A stretch of DNA of 64,000 bases from JAJPKK01 sp963844635 (GTDB lineage: Bacteria > Pseudomonadota > Alphaproteobacteria > Rhizobiales > Xanthobacteraceae), in contig CAWJPD010000002.1 of the NCBI GenBank assembly GCA_963844635.1, forward strand, positions 806,001-870,000, written 5' to 3'. The notes below the pieces were generated by a model that saw only the letters and a list, made by a program, of their open reading frames with translations, made no database searches and was not told where the DNA came from. A program made the translations under genes and the position numbers. Each line of letters starts with the position of its first letter. Position 1 is the stretch's first letter. This document shows, piece by piece, positions 25,803-34,260 of the stretch.

Positions 25803-26663
25803 GTGCGGGCCACCACAAATTTCCGCACCATGGTGGATGCCGGCCCGATCGTGGTCGCCCCCGGGGTGTTCGACGGACTGTCGGCACGTCTTGTGGAGCA
25901 GGCGGGCTTTCCCGCCGTCTACGCGAGCGGCGGCGCCATTGCGCGTTCGGCCGGGGTGCCCGACATTGGCCTGATCACACCGGATGAAATCGTCGCGCGG
26001 CTCGCTCAAATCGTCGATGTGGTGTCGGTGCCGGTGATTGCCGACGCGGATACGGGTTATGGCAACGCACTCACCGCCCAGCGCGCCGCGCGGGCGTTCG
26101 AACGTGCAGGCGTCGCGGCGTTCCACCTTGAGGACCAGGTCTTCCCGAAGAAATGCGGCCATTATGATGACAAGGCGTTGGTACCGGCTGCAGAGATGGT
26201 CCAGCGTCTGCGCGCGGTGCGCGACGCGCTGCACGATCCGGATTTCATCGTGATCGCGCGCACCGATGCCATTGCTGTCGAGGGCTTCGAGTCGGCGATC
26301 GAGCGCGCCGGTGCCTATATCGCAGCAGGCGCCGACATGATCTTCGTCGAAGCTCCGACCAGCGAAGCGCAAATCGCCGACATCGCGCGCCGGCTGCCCG
26401 GCCGCAAGCTCATCAACATGTTTCACGGCGGCAAAACCCCGCTGCTGCCCGCGCAGCGATTGCAGGAACTCGGATATCAGCTGGTTATCATCCCGAGCGA
26501 TACTCAGCGCGCCGCGATCAAGGCGATGCAGCGCGCGCTCACGGCCATCGCCCGCGATGGCAGCGCCGCCGCGATGATCGATGACATGGCCTCTTTTGCC
26601 GAGCGGGAGCGGATCGTGGACACCGCGGGGTTTCTCGGGCGCGATAAGCGATATGGCGCATGA
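25803..26663 (+). CDS. Isocitrate lyase/PEP mutase family protein
   Basis: A 286-residue TIM-barrel lyase. It has PGVFDGLSARLVEQAGFPAV, the metal site VIADADTGYGNALTAQ, HLEDQVFPKKCGHYDDKALV with the catalytic Cys in KKCGH, FIVIARTDAI and GADMIFVEAPTS. KKCGH rather than the PrpB-type KRCGH leaves the substrate open: 2-methylisocitrate, 2,3-dimethylmalate or a related 2-hydroxy acid. The start GTG 25803 has GGGAGG eight bases upstream. It overlaps the MmgE/PrpD gene by 4 bp (ATGA), so they act together, probably as dehydratase plus lyase in a methylcitrate-like route. No citrate-synthase-type gene is adjacent. Confidence 0.88.
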   Translation: MRATTNFRTMVDAGPIVVAPGVFDGLSARLVEQAGFPAVYASGGAIARSAGVPDIGLITPDEIVARLAQIVDVVSVPVIADADTGYGNALTAQRAARAFERAGVAAFHLEDQVFPKKCGHYDDKALVPAAEMVQRLRAVRDALHDPDFIVIARTDAIAVEGFESAIERAGAYIAAGADMIFVEAPTSEAQIADIARRLPGRKLINMFHGGKTPLLPAQRLQELGYQLVIIPSDTQRAAIKAMQRALTAIARDGSAAAMIDDMASFAERERIVDTAGFLGRDKRYGA

Positions 26664-28072
26664 CCGGTTCTGGGACTGGCGACAATCCGTACACACGGGA
26701 CGTGGCGGGCTTTATCGCGGGGCTGACCTATGAGCGCATCCCCACCGAAGTGATCGCCCGCATCAAGCTGTTGATCCTCGATGCACTCGGCTGCGCCCTG
26801 TTCGGCGCCCGCCTCCCGTGGAGCCGTATCCTGATCGACACACTCCGCAGCCTCGACACGACTCCGTCCTGTGCGGTCTGGGGCACGCCGCACCGTTTGT
26901 CTGCCCCGCATGCATCGCTTGCCAACGGCATGCTGGTGCAAAGCTTCGAACTCGACGATGTGCACCGTGCCGGCGTGCTGCATGTCGGGGCGGTCACGTT
27001 GCCGGGGCTGCTTGCCATCGCCGAGCTGCGGCCAGGGATGAGCGGCCGCGACTTCCTGCGCGCCGCGGTTGCCGGCTACGAGATCGGCCCACGCGTCGGC
27101 CTGTGCATGGGTCCGGAGCATATCGCGCAGGGGTGGCATTCCGGCGCGACCGTCGGCGTGTTTGCGGCCGCGGCCGGCGCCGCCGCCGCGCTGAAGTTGG
27201 CGCCGGAGCGAGTCGTCCACGCGCTCGGTATCGCCGGCACCCAGGCCTCTGGCCTGATGGCTGCTCAGTATGGTGCCATGGTCAAGCGGATGCATGCCGG
27301 CCGCGCGGCGCAGAGCGGCCTTTATGGCGCGCTGCTGGCGGATGCGGGATTTACTGGGATTGCGAATGTGTTCGAAAGCCCGTATGGCGGCTTCTGCACC
27401 ACCTTCTCTCGTTCGCATGACCGCTTTCATCTCGCCGAACTGACCGCAGGTCTTGGCGAGCGCTTCGAGACCATGAGCGTCGCGCTCAAATTCTATTCTT
27501 GCGTTGCCAGCAATCACACCGCGCTCGATGCCATCCGGCTGATCGGGGCGCGCCGCGCGTTTCGTGCCGAGGACATTGCAAAGATCGTGGTTCATGCCTC
27601 TCAGGCAACCGTCGACCATGTCGGCTGGCCGTATCGGCCACAAGGTCTGACCGCGGCGCAAATGAATTTGCCGTTCTGCGTCGCGACTCTCATCCTCGAA
27701 GGGGACGTGTTCGTAGATCAGTTCGACGAAGCTGCGGCAGAGGATTCGCGCCGGATCGCGCTCGCCGGCAAAGTCGAAGTTCGGCATGACCCCGCAATTA
27801 CCGCGCGAGGCGCAAGGTACCGCCATCTGGTTCGGGTCGAGATGCATTTCGGCGACGGCACGCGCGAGGAGGAGACCGTTGCCGCCGCGCGCGGCAGCGA
27901 GCAGGCATTCGCGGCGGCGAGTGACGTGGTCGAGAAATTCCGCAAACTCGTGGGACGCGCCGGGAATGAGATTGACGCCGAGCAGATCAGCAACGCCGTG
28001 CTCGAGTGTGAGCGGCTCGACGATATCGGCATCCTCACTTCGGCGCTCGTGCCGCAGCGAAGCACGAGATAG
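26660..28072 (+). CDS. MmgE/PrpD family dehydratase
   Basis: A 470-residue protein of the 2-methylcitrate dehydratase-like (MmgE/PrpD) family. Recognisable parts are RIKLLILDALGCALFGARLP, the MLVQSFELDDVHRAGVLHVG signature, GYEIGPRVGLCMGPEHIAQG, GTQASGLMAAQYGAMVKRMH, and in the C-terminal domain KFYSCVASNHTALDAIRLI. Iron-sulfur ligands are not needed in this family. It is translationally coupled to the isocitrate-lyase-family gene upstream, and the two may form an oxoacid degradation pathway. Confidence 0.88.
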   Translation: MTGSGTGDNPYTRDVAGFIAGLTYERIPTEVIARIKLLILDALGCALFGARLPWSRILIDTLRSLDTTPSCAVWGTPHRLSAPHASLANGMLVQSFELDDVHRAGVLHVGAVTLPGLLAIAELRPGMSGRDFLRAAVAGYEIGPRVGLCMGPEHIAQGWHSGATVGVFAAAAGAAAALKLAPERVVHALGIAGTQASGLMAAQYGAMVKRMHAGRAAQSGLYGALLADAGFTGIANVFESPYGGFCTTFSRSHDRFHLAELTAGLGERFETMSVALKFYSCVASNHTALDAIRLIGARRAFRAEDIAKIVVHASQATVDHVGWPYRPQGLTAAQMNLPFCVATLILEGDVFVDQFDEAAAEDSRRIALAGKVEVRHDPAITARGARYRHLVRVEMHFGDGTREEETVAAARGSEQAFAAASDVVEKFRKLVGRAGNEIDAEQISNAVLECERLDDIGILTSALVPQRSTR

Positions 28073-28166
28073 CACTGCGCTGGCAGGTTTAGACCGATAT
28101 CTCACACCTGTCGGCACAAGTCTTGAATCGCCCTGCAACGGGATCATGCACTAAGCCGTGCGAACC

Positions 28167-29204
28167 TCACGACAAGCCGAATTCCAGCGCTGCCCGGCAC
28201 CCCGGCCCGCGCACATAGACGAGGTCGGTCCCCAAGCCCTTTGCCAAAGCTTGGATGATACGGCTGCCGACACCAGTGCCCTGGATCGGGCCGTTACCGG
28301 TCCAACCCACACCATCATCCTCGACCGTCAATTTCACCTGATCGGGTTCTATTCGCCGCACGGTCACTCGGATTTCACCGCCGCGGTCGCGTGGATAGGC
28401 ATATTTGAAGGCATTGGTGACCAGTTCGGTCACGATCACGCCCAGCGACACGGTCTTGTCGGTCGGCACCTCCAGGCGATCGGCCGCGAACCGGATGGTG
28501 GAGGCATGCCCGTCCGCCCTCATTGTCGCTTCGAGATCGCGCAGCAGGCTTGAAAGATAGTCGGCGACTTCGACCGACCGCACATCCTCGGAGGTATAGA
28601 GGCGGCGGTGAACACCGGCGATTGCCGAAATTCGGTTCTGAGTTTCATCGAGCGCCGCGCGCGCCGACGGTTCGGTCACCGACTTGGCCTGCATTGCCAC
28701 CAAGGCCGCTACCAAGGCGAGGCTGTTCGCGACACGATGGTTGACCTCGTTCAGCAGGACGACAGCGCGATCCCGCGCCCTACGGACCTCAAGTTCGGCG
28801 CGGTCGCGCTCCTGCTGCAGCCTGGCCTTTTCAAGCGCCTGATCGACGGAGGTCACGAGAAGCTCGAAAAATTCCTCCCCGACGGTCTTGAGCACGTAAT
28901 CGCTGGCTCCCGCCTTGAGCGCTGCGATCGCAACCACGGCATCGGATGCGGCCGTCACATAGACGACGGGGGGCCGGGCAGGTTGCGCGCGCAAGCTCGC
29001 GAGAAAATCAAGTCCCGTCCCGGTTGGGAGGAAATGATCGAGCACGACAAGATCGATATCGCCACGGCCGAGCCGCGCCAGACCTTCTTCACTTGAAGCC
29101 ACGTTCTCGACATCATAGCCGCGGCGAGCGAGGGCACGTTGAACCAGCCGGGCGAGCCCCGGATCGTCATCCACATGCAAAATGCGGGCGGACCCGTTCG
29201 TCAT
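28167..29204 (-). CDS. Hybrid response regulator-histidine kinase (REC-HisKA_2-HATPase)
   Basis: A 345-residue protein with an N-terminal receiver domain (about 1-120; ILHVDDDPGLARLVQRALAR, phospho-Asp in LVVLDHFLPTGTG, Lys in DYVLKTVG). A coiled linker leads to a HisKA_2-type phosphoacceptor region (LLNEVNHRVANSLALVAALV) and an ATPase domain (VTELVTNAFKYAYPRD, VEDDGVGWTG, GTGVGSRIIQ). This order, receiver in front of a kinase, suggests a phosphorelay intermediate. It is the last gene of an operon with the response regulator and CHASE3 kinase. A TTG start at 29213 overlapping the previous stop is an alternative. Confidence 0.9.
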   Translation of the reverse strand: MTNGSARILHVDDDPGLARLVQRALARRGYDVENVASSEEGLARLGRGDIDLVVLDHFLPTGTGLDFLASLRAQPARPPVVYVTAASDAVVAIAALKAGASDYVLKTVGEEFFELLVTSVDQALEKARLQQERDRAELEVRRARDRAVVLLNEVNHRVANSLALVAALVAMQAKSVTEPSARAALDETQNRISAIAGVHRRLYTSEDVRSVEVADYLSSLLRDLEATMRADGHASTIRFAADRLEVPTDKTVSLGVIVTELVTNAFKYAYPRDRGGEIRVTVRRIEPDQVKLTVEDDGVGWTGNGPIQGTGVGSRIIQALAKGLGTDLVYVRGPGCRAALEFGLS

Positions 29205-29209
29205 GGCGA

Positions 29210-29656
29210 TCAATCGGCTTCCGGGACCTGCATGACGGCGAAAAACAGCCCAAGCTGGCGGATAGCGTTGGCAAAGGCTTCATAGTTCACGGGCTTGGTG
29301 ATGTAGACGTTGGCGCCGAGGTCGTAGCAGCGCTGGATTTCTCGGCTGTCATCGGTCGTCGTCAGCACGACAACGGGGGCGCGCTTCGTGTGAGTATTGG
29401 ACTTGAGTTTCTCCAAAATGTCGATGCCGGTCATGTCCGGCAGATTGAGGTCGAGCAGAATCAATAGCTGCCGCCCGGAGCTGACCTGGCCCGAGTCGTC
29501 GTCGCCGAACAGGTACCGCAACGCGGCGCTGCCGCTCCTGAATGGCGTGATCTCGTTGTGAATGCCGGCGCGACGAATGTTTTTCTCGATCAGTCGGGCA
29601 TGACCCTCGTCATCCTCGATCATGACGATGCTGACCGGTCTTGCTTGCTGATTCAC
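29210..29656 (-). CDS. Single-domain response regulator, Rcp1-like
   Basis: A 148-residue receiver-only protein: IVMIEDDEGHARLIEKNIRR (acidic pair), the phosphoacceptor in LLILLDLNLPDMTGIDILE, Thr in VVVLTTTDDSREIQ and Lys in VYITKPVNYE. The spacing and the ALRYLFG insert resemble Rcp1-type regulators that pair with phytochrome-like or CHASE-type kinases. The start is GTG 29656, one base after the kinase stop, so they are tightly coupled. It probably shuttles phosphate from the CHASE3 kinase to the next gene's product. Confidence 0.92.
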   Translation of the reverse strand: MNQQARPVSIVMIEDDEGHARLIEKNIRRAGIHNEITPFRSGSAALRYLFGDDDSGQVSSGRQLLILLDLNLPDMTGIDILEKLKSNTHTKRAPVVVLTTTDDSREIQRCYDLGANVYITKPVNYEAFANAIRQLGLFFAVMQVPEAD

Positions 29657-29657
29657 G

Positions 29658-31160
29658 TTAGCCCACCCTCGTCTGGAAAGAGAAAGCCGAGCGCAGGTCG
29701 CGCGGCAGGTTGAGTTTGAATGTCGTGCCCTTGCCCAGTTCGGACAGCAGGGCAATGTCGCCGCCGAGATTACGGACGAGCGTGCGCACATGCGCAAGGC
29801 CTATTCCCTCGCCAGGACTGTCCTGCGCGCCGGAGCGGCGAAACAAATCGAACACGCGTTCATGGTCCTGCTTGGCAATACCCCGCCCATTGTCCTGCAC
29901 TTCGACAAGAATTCGCTGGCCCATCGCCTCGGCAACGCGAATGCGGATTTCCGGCGGCCGCGTCGGATCGCGGTACTTGATCGCATTGTCGAGCAGATTG
30001 CCGAATACCTGTTCCAGGGCGAGCCGATCGGAGACGATCGCGTGAACCCGAGCATCGATGTCCACGCTGCCGCCGGCCTCGGTGATCTGATGTTGCACGT
30101 TGTCAGTGGCTGCCTGGAGCAGCGCATCGAGATCAAGCCGTTCCGGCTTGAGTACGCGCCGGCCTTCCCGGGACAGTTTTAGGATTGCATTGATGAGGCC
30201 GTCCATCTTTTGGGTCGAGGAGCGAATGAAACCGATTGCCTCCGGCAACTCCTCGAACGCGGCGGCTTGCGCCTTCCCGGCGGTTTCGCTTTCTTGAGGT
30301 TGGGGGGCCTGCCGGACATAGTCCTGGATCGACGCGAGGCACGCCTCGAGTTCGCTTGTGAAGCCGACGATGTTGACAAGTGGCGCCCGCAAGTCGTGCG
30401 TCACAATGTAGGCGAAACGCTGGATCTCTTCGTTGGCACGGCCAAGCGCGGCGGTGCGCTCGCGGACGCGCTCTTCAAGTCCGGTATTGAGCGCGGTGAC
30501 TTCCCGCTGCGCCGCGATGAGCTGCCGGGTGTAGAGGGCGATGATCCAAGCCGAGCCGCCGACAACGATGAAGATAACGACAGCGCTGCCGAGAGTGACT
30601 CCATTGAGCGCCTCGATGCTTTCGCGCTCCTCTCGCACGGCGGTGTCGATGCCTTGATCGGCGCGCTGGATCATCGATGAAAGAATGACCCTCGTCTCAT
30701 CCATCAGTTGCTGGCCGCGATTGCTCTTGACCGTGGCGAGAGCTTCCTCCCGCTTTCCAGTATCGAAGTCTTCGACGGTCTTCTCCAGTTCAGCAAGCTT
30801 CTCGTTCACCAGCGGCGCAAGCTGCGCGGCGACATCCTTCCCGGCTGTATCGTTCGCCGTCAGTTTGACTACCAGGGCCAGCTGATCCGGAATCTTCCAC
30901 CTGACTTCAGCATAGGGATCGAGATATTCGGCATTGCCGGTGAGCAGATAGCCGCGCTGGCCGGTCTCGGCGTCGACCAGCATGTCACGCAAATCGACGA
31001 TCGCCGAGCGCAATGCCCGCCTCGCCGTGACGGTGTCGGCGTAAACGCCGGCTTCATGGACCAGCCACAGATTAACCCCCACGATGACCAGAAGGGCTGC
31101 CAGTCCGATCAGGATTGAAAGGAAGGTCGCCCGAAAAAACGAAAGCTGCGAAATCGGCAT
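29658..31160 (-). CDS. CHASE3-domain sensor histidine kinase
   Basis: A 500-residue membrane kinase. TM1 (FLSILIGLAALLVIVGVNLW), a periplasmic CHASE3 sensor (about 35-175, with ETGQRGYLLTGNAEYLDPY), TM2 (VTLGSAVVIFIVVGGSAWII), a coiled coil (GLEERVRERTAALGRANEEI), then the HisKA H-box RFAYIVTHDLRAPLVNIVGF and a HATPase domain (NLLDNAIKY, DNGRGIAK, GEGIGLAHVRT). CHASE3 ligands are unknown. It heads the three-gene two-component operon. ATG 31160 was chosen; TTG 31187 is an in-frame alternative. Confidence 0.92.
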   Translation of the reverse strand: MPISQLSFFRATFLSILIGLAALLVIVGVNLWLVHEAGVYADTVTARRALRSAIVDLRDMLVDAETGQRGYLLTGNAEYLDPYAEVRWKIPDQLALVVKLTANDTAGKDVAAQLAPLVNEKLAELEKTVEDFDTGKREEALATVKSNRGQQLMDETRVILSSMIQRADQGIDTAVREERESIEALNGVTLGSAVVIFIVVGGSAWIIALYTRQLIAAQREVTALNTGLEERVRERTAALGRANEEIQRFAYIVTHDLRAPLVNIVGFTSELEACLASIQDYVRQAPQPQESETAGKAQAAAFEELPEAIGFIRSSTQKMDGLINAILKLSREGRRVLKPERLDLDALLQAATDNVQHQITEAGGSVDIDARVHAIVSDRLALEQVFGNLLDNAIKYRDPTRPPEIRIRVAEAMGQRILVEVQDNGRGIAKQDHERVFDLFRRSGAQDSPGEGIGLAHVRTLVRNLGGDIALLSELGKGTTFKLNLPRDLRSAFSFQTRVG

Positions 31161-31459
31161 CAACTCGGCCTGATGTTCATGACGCAATCACGCGAAGTTG
31201 CGCGCGGCTCGATGCGGTAGCGATCGCACAGCCTTCGGGAAATCGTTGTTTCTCAGCGAGATACAGCTTCACCGCCCATGGGATACGGCCGGCCCTGCGC
31301 TCGGCGGGCGCATTCGCCGCAGCACTTTGGACACCCAATGTGTCGCAATTTCAATCGGTTTCAGTGACCCGGCGGCTGGCCGGCAGCCTCGGCCGTGTCG
31401 CCATGGCACTGGCGAAGGGGCCTTCCACCGCCGTCTGGGTCTGAAACCGCGCCTTGGTG

Positions 31460-32470
31460 TTACGGCCCCGCGGCCAAGAGGGTGCGAGTCCGGTGCACCG
31501 GGACAGTTGACCTCATTGCGTGAACCGAGAAGCGATGCTCGGCGTCGATCCAGGTGGTGAGGCTCTCCCAGCCAGCGCCACTGGCCCGGCACCGGAATTG
31601 CTCGACTGTGTACTTGTAGCTGTTCTCGGTGTGAATGGTCTCGCCGCGACGGAACTCAATCGTCCGTCCGCACACCGACACCTTATGCCGCTTGAGGCTG
31701 ACAAGGTGCATTTCGATCCGTTGACGCTCCGGATTGTAAAAGGCGCGATGGCGAAAATTGGCGAGATCGAAAGTGCCTCCAAGCTCCCGATTGATACGCA
31801 CAAGCAGATTGAGATTGAACGCCGCAGTGACGCCGGCGCTATCATTATATGCGCGATTGAGCACGTCGGCGCTTTTGGCGAGGTCAGCTCCGACGATGAA
31901 TAGCGACGCTGGGCCGAGCATGACGGCCGCATGGTGCAGCAAAGTATTCGCCTCGTGCGGCTCGAAGTTGCCGATCGTCGAGCCAGGGAAAAACCCGATG
32001 CGAGGGCGCATCCCGAGCGTCGGTGGCAGCAGGAATGGCTTGGTGAAGTCCGCCTCGACCGGCATGACGCGTAATTGCGGAAACTCCCCCCGCAGCCGGC
32101 GTGCCGTGTCGGCGAGGAAGTCGCCCGAAATATCGACCGGCACATAGGCCGCCACCTGCGGCGCAGCTGCGAGCAAGATGCGCGTCTTGGCGGCAAATCC
32201 GGCGCCGAATTCAACAATCGCTGCATCTGGAGGGATAAGCTTTGCGATGGCCTCGGCATGCATTTGCAGAATGTCGATCTCGGCGCGTGTTGGATAATAT
32301 TCGGGAAGCAAGGTGATGCGTTCGAACAGCTCCGACCCGCGCTGGTCGTAAAAATACTTCGGCGGAACATGCTTGGGTTCGTCCAAGAGCCCCGCGAGCG
32401 CGTCTTCGGCGAATACGCGCTCGGCCTCGCTCGAACGAACCGCAATGGGCTTGCGGGCCGGGATACTCAT
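31460..32470 (-). CDS. egtD: L-histidine N-alpha-methyltransferase EgtD
   Basis: A 336-residue protein of the EgtD family that trimethylates histidine to hercynine, the first step of ergothioneine synthesis. Features: PKYFYDQRGSELFERITLLP, YYPTRAEIDIL, the SAM-binding VEFGAGFAAKTRILL, PVDISGDFLADTARRL, GFFPGSTIGNFEPHEAN, AYNDSAGVTAAFNLNLLVRI and the C-terminal HTENSYKYTVEQF with YNPERQRIEMHLVS. The start ATG 32470 has GGAGA upstream. It follows egtB by 35 bp in one operon. Confidence 0.95.
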   Translation of the reverse strand: MSIPARKPIAVRSSEAERVFAEDALAGLLDEPKHVPPKYFYDQRGSELFERITLLPEYYPTRAEIDILQMHAEAIAKLIPPDAAIVEFGAGFAAKTRILLAAAPQVAAYVPVDISGDFLADTARRLRGEFPQLRVMPVEADFTKPFLLPPTLGMRPRIGFFPGSTIGNFEPHEANTLLHHAAVMLGPASLFIVGADLAKSADVLNRAYNDSAGVTAAFNLNLLVRINRELGGTFDLANFRHRAFYNPERQRIEMHLVSLKRHKVSVCGRTIEFRRGETIHTENSYKYTVEQFRCRASGAGWESLTTWIDAEHRFSVHAMRSTVPVHRTRTLLAAGP

Positions 32471-32505
32471 GCGCTGTCTCCTATGGTGACTGAAGCGGTG
32501 AGGTG

Positions 32506-33789
32506 TCAGGCCGGGAAATCGGCGAGCCGCAACCCCGAAAATTGCCAACGCGCGGCGGGATGGAAAAAATTGCGGTAGCTCGCGCGAGCGTGCCCGCGGG
32601 GCGTTGCCAGCGAACTGCCACGAAGCACCATCTGATTGATCATGAACTTGCCGTTATATTCGCCGAGTGCGCCGCGGGCCGGACGAAACCCGGGATAGCC
32701 AGAATAGGCGCTCCGCGTCCATTGCCACGCGAACCCGAAAGCGTCCGTGAGCGCGCCGGCGCGCGCCGCGACTTCCCACTCTGCCTCGCTTGGCAAGTGC
32801 TTGCCCGCCCAGCGGGCAAAAGCGTCAGCCTCGTAATAACTGACGTGGCAAACCGGCAATTCGTCCTCGACCGGACGAAGCCCGCCGAGCGTCAACACTT
32901 GCCAGCAGCCATCCAGCTGGCTCCAATAGCCGGGCGCCGTCCACCCGTTCGTTATGACGGCGTCCCACCCTTCGGACAGCCAGAGTTCAGGCCGCGCATA
33001 GCCGCCGTCAGCGATGAATGCACGCCATGCGCTGTTGCGCACCAGATGTCGGGCAAGCCGGACCGGGCCGACGAGCTCGCGGTGCCCCGGCATCTCATTG
33101 TCGAAGCAGAAGCCCGGCCCATGATGGCCGATCGTGTGGATGCCTTCTGGCAGGTTGTACCATTCCTCGGCTTGCCTTGGCAGCGTTCGACCGTGCGGCG
33201 GCCATTGCCAAGCCGTGTCATAGGCCGGCGAGATCGGGTTCTGGGAAAAGGCGTGAAGAACATCCGTAAGCATCAGCTCCTGGTGCTGCTGTTCATGATG
33301 CAGACCCAGCTCGATAAGCTTACTCACGCGATCAAAGATGGCGGCCGGGCCACTGACGATGAGATTCGCGACGGCTTCATCAACATGTTTACGGTATCGT
33401 TCAATTTCACCGAGGCCCGGACGCGTCAACAACCCGCGTTTCGGACGTGCATGACGAGGACCCGCCGCCACATAATAGGAATTGAACAAGAACGCGAAAC
33501 AAGGATCATAAGTCCGATAGTCGCCGCTGTTCGGCCGAAGCACGAACTCCTCGAAGAACCACGTCGTGTGCGCCCTATGCCACTTCGTCGGGCTGGCGTC
33601 GGACATCGACTGCACAACCTGATCCTCGGCCGAGAGCGTCGCCGCGCGCCGCTCGGTCTCCGCACGGACACTCCGATACGCTTCAGCGACGGCAGACCGC
33701 CCATTGGTCGAGAGGATAGGGGCAACGGACCCGGTGATGCCGAGTGCCCGCTCATATGTTTCGCCTGATGAGATCGGCAGCGTGGTCAT
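32506..33789 (-). CDS. egtB: Ergothioneine biosynthesis protein EgtB
   Basis: A 427-residue iron-dependent sulfoxide synthase. The N-terminal DinB-like domain has SPTKWHRAHTTWFFEEFVLR and the iron-binding GLHHEQQHQELMLTD. The C-terminal FGE-sulfatase-like domain has CHVSYYEADAFARWAGKHLP, SEAEWEVAAR, WQWTRSAYSGYPGF and VLRGSSLATPRGHARASYRN. EgtB joins hercynine with a thiol donor; whether it prefers gamma-glutamylcysteine or cysteine cannot be decided here. No egtA, egtC or egtE is adjacent. The start at ATG 33789 is uncertain; an in-frame ATG 17 codons earlier exists. Confidence 0.94.
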   Translation of the reverse strand: MTTLPISSGETYERALGITGSVAPILSTNGRSAVAEAYRSVRAETERRAATLSAEDQVVQSMSDASPTKWHRAHTTWFFEEFVLRPNSGDYRTYDPCFAFLFNSYYVAAGPRHARPKRGLLTRPGLGEIERYRKHVDEAVANLIVSGPAAIFDRVSKLIELGLHHEQQHQELMLTDVLHAFSQNPISPAYDTAWQWPPHGRTLPRQAEEWYNLPEGIHTIGHHGPGFCFDNEMPGHRELVGPVRLARHLVRNSAWRAFIADGGYARPELWLSEGWDAVITNGWTAPGYWSQLDGCWQVLTLGGLRPVEDELPVCHVSYYEADAFARWAGKHLPSEAEWEVAARAGALTDAFGFAWQWTRSAYSGYPGFRPARGALGEYNGKFMINQMVLRGSSLATPRGHARASYRNFFHPAARWQFSGLRLADFPA

Positions 33790-34260
33790 GCGAGGTCCGT
33801 CATCGCGGGGCGCCGAACGCCGACGTGTTCCCGTCATATCCGAGTGGTGCATCGGCTTCCTCCCTCGGCTCGCGTTCCGTCGCGCCGTGGGCAATCCGTG
33901 TCCGCTCGCATGGATTTCGATTTCGAGGTACGCATGGATTGAAACACTGCGGCTTGTCGTCAGGTGGCGGGTGGCATGATGTCAGAGTATCTGGTTATGA
34001 AAATCACGATTGCAACTTCGCGTTGACGGCAGCGCGGGAGCCGCGTCGCGGCTCCGTCTGGACTAGAATGTTCTCGCGACCCGCAGGTTCCATCAAGTCG
34101 GAACCTCACGACTCGTTGCCAAACATCCGAGGATAGATGTGCTCCGGCTCGGCCGATAGCTTTGGTGGATGCCCGCGTGCTATTGCCTGGATGCGACCTC
34201 GGAAAACGCCCGTCAGATATCCGATAGCCGCGATAAGCCGAACATCGAAGAGGGAGGAAG
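33790..34260. other. Intergenic region between divergent egtB and an exported-protein gene
   Basis: About 470 bp. It must hold the egtB-egtD promoter and the promoter of the rightward gene. A direct repeat CGCATGGATT occurs at about 33908 and 33932. I see no convincing -35/-10 pair, no gene and no repeat family copy. Confidence 0.4.

Noticed and set aside
26504..28147. Minus-strand frame of 547 codons
   Set aside because: Antisense to the MmgE/PrpD gene and the end of the lyase gene; low-complexity composition.
31161..31459. Possible short plus-strand gene upstream of the CHASE3 kinase
   Set aside because: The frames are short, lack a ribosome site and match nothing known; treated as intergenic.
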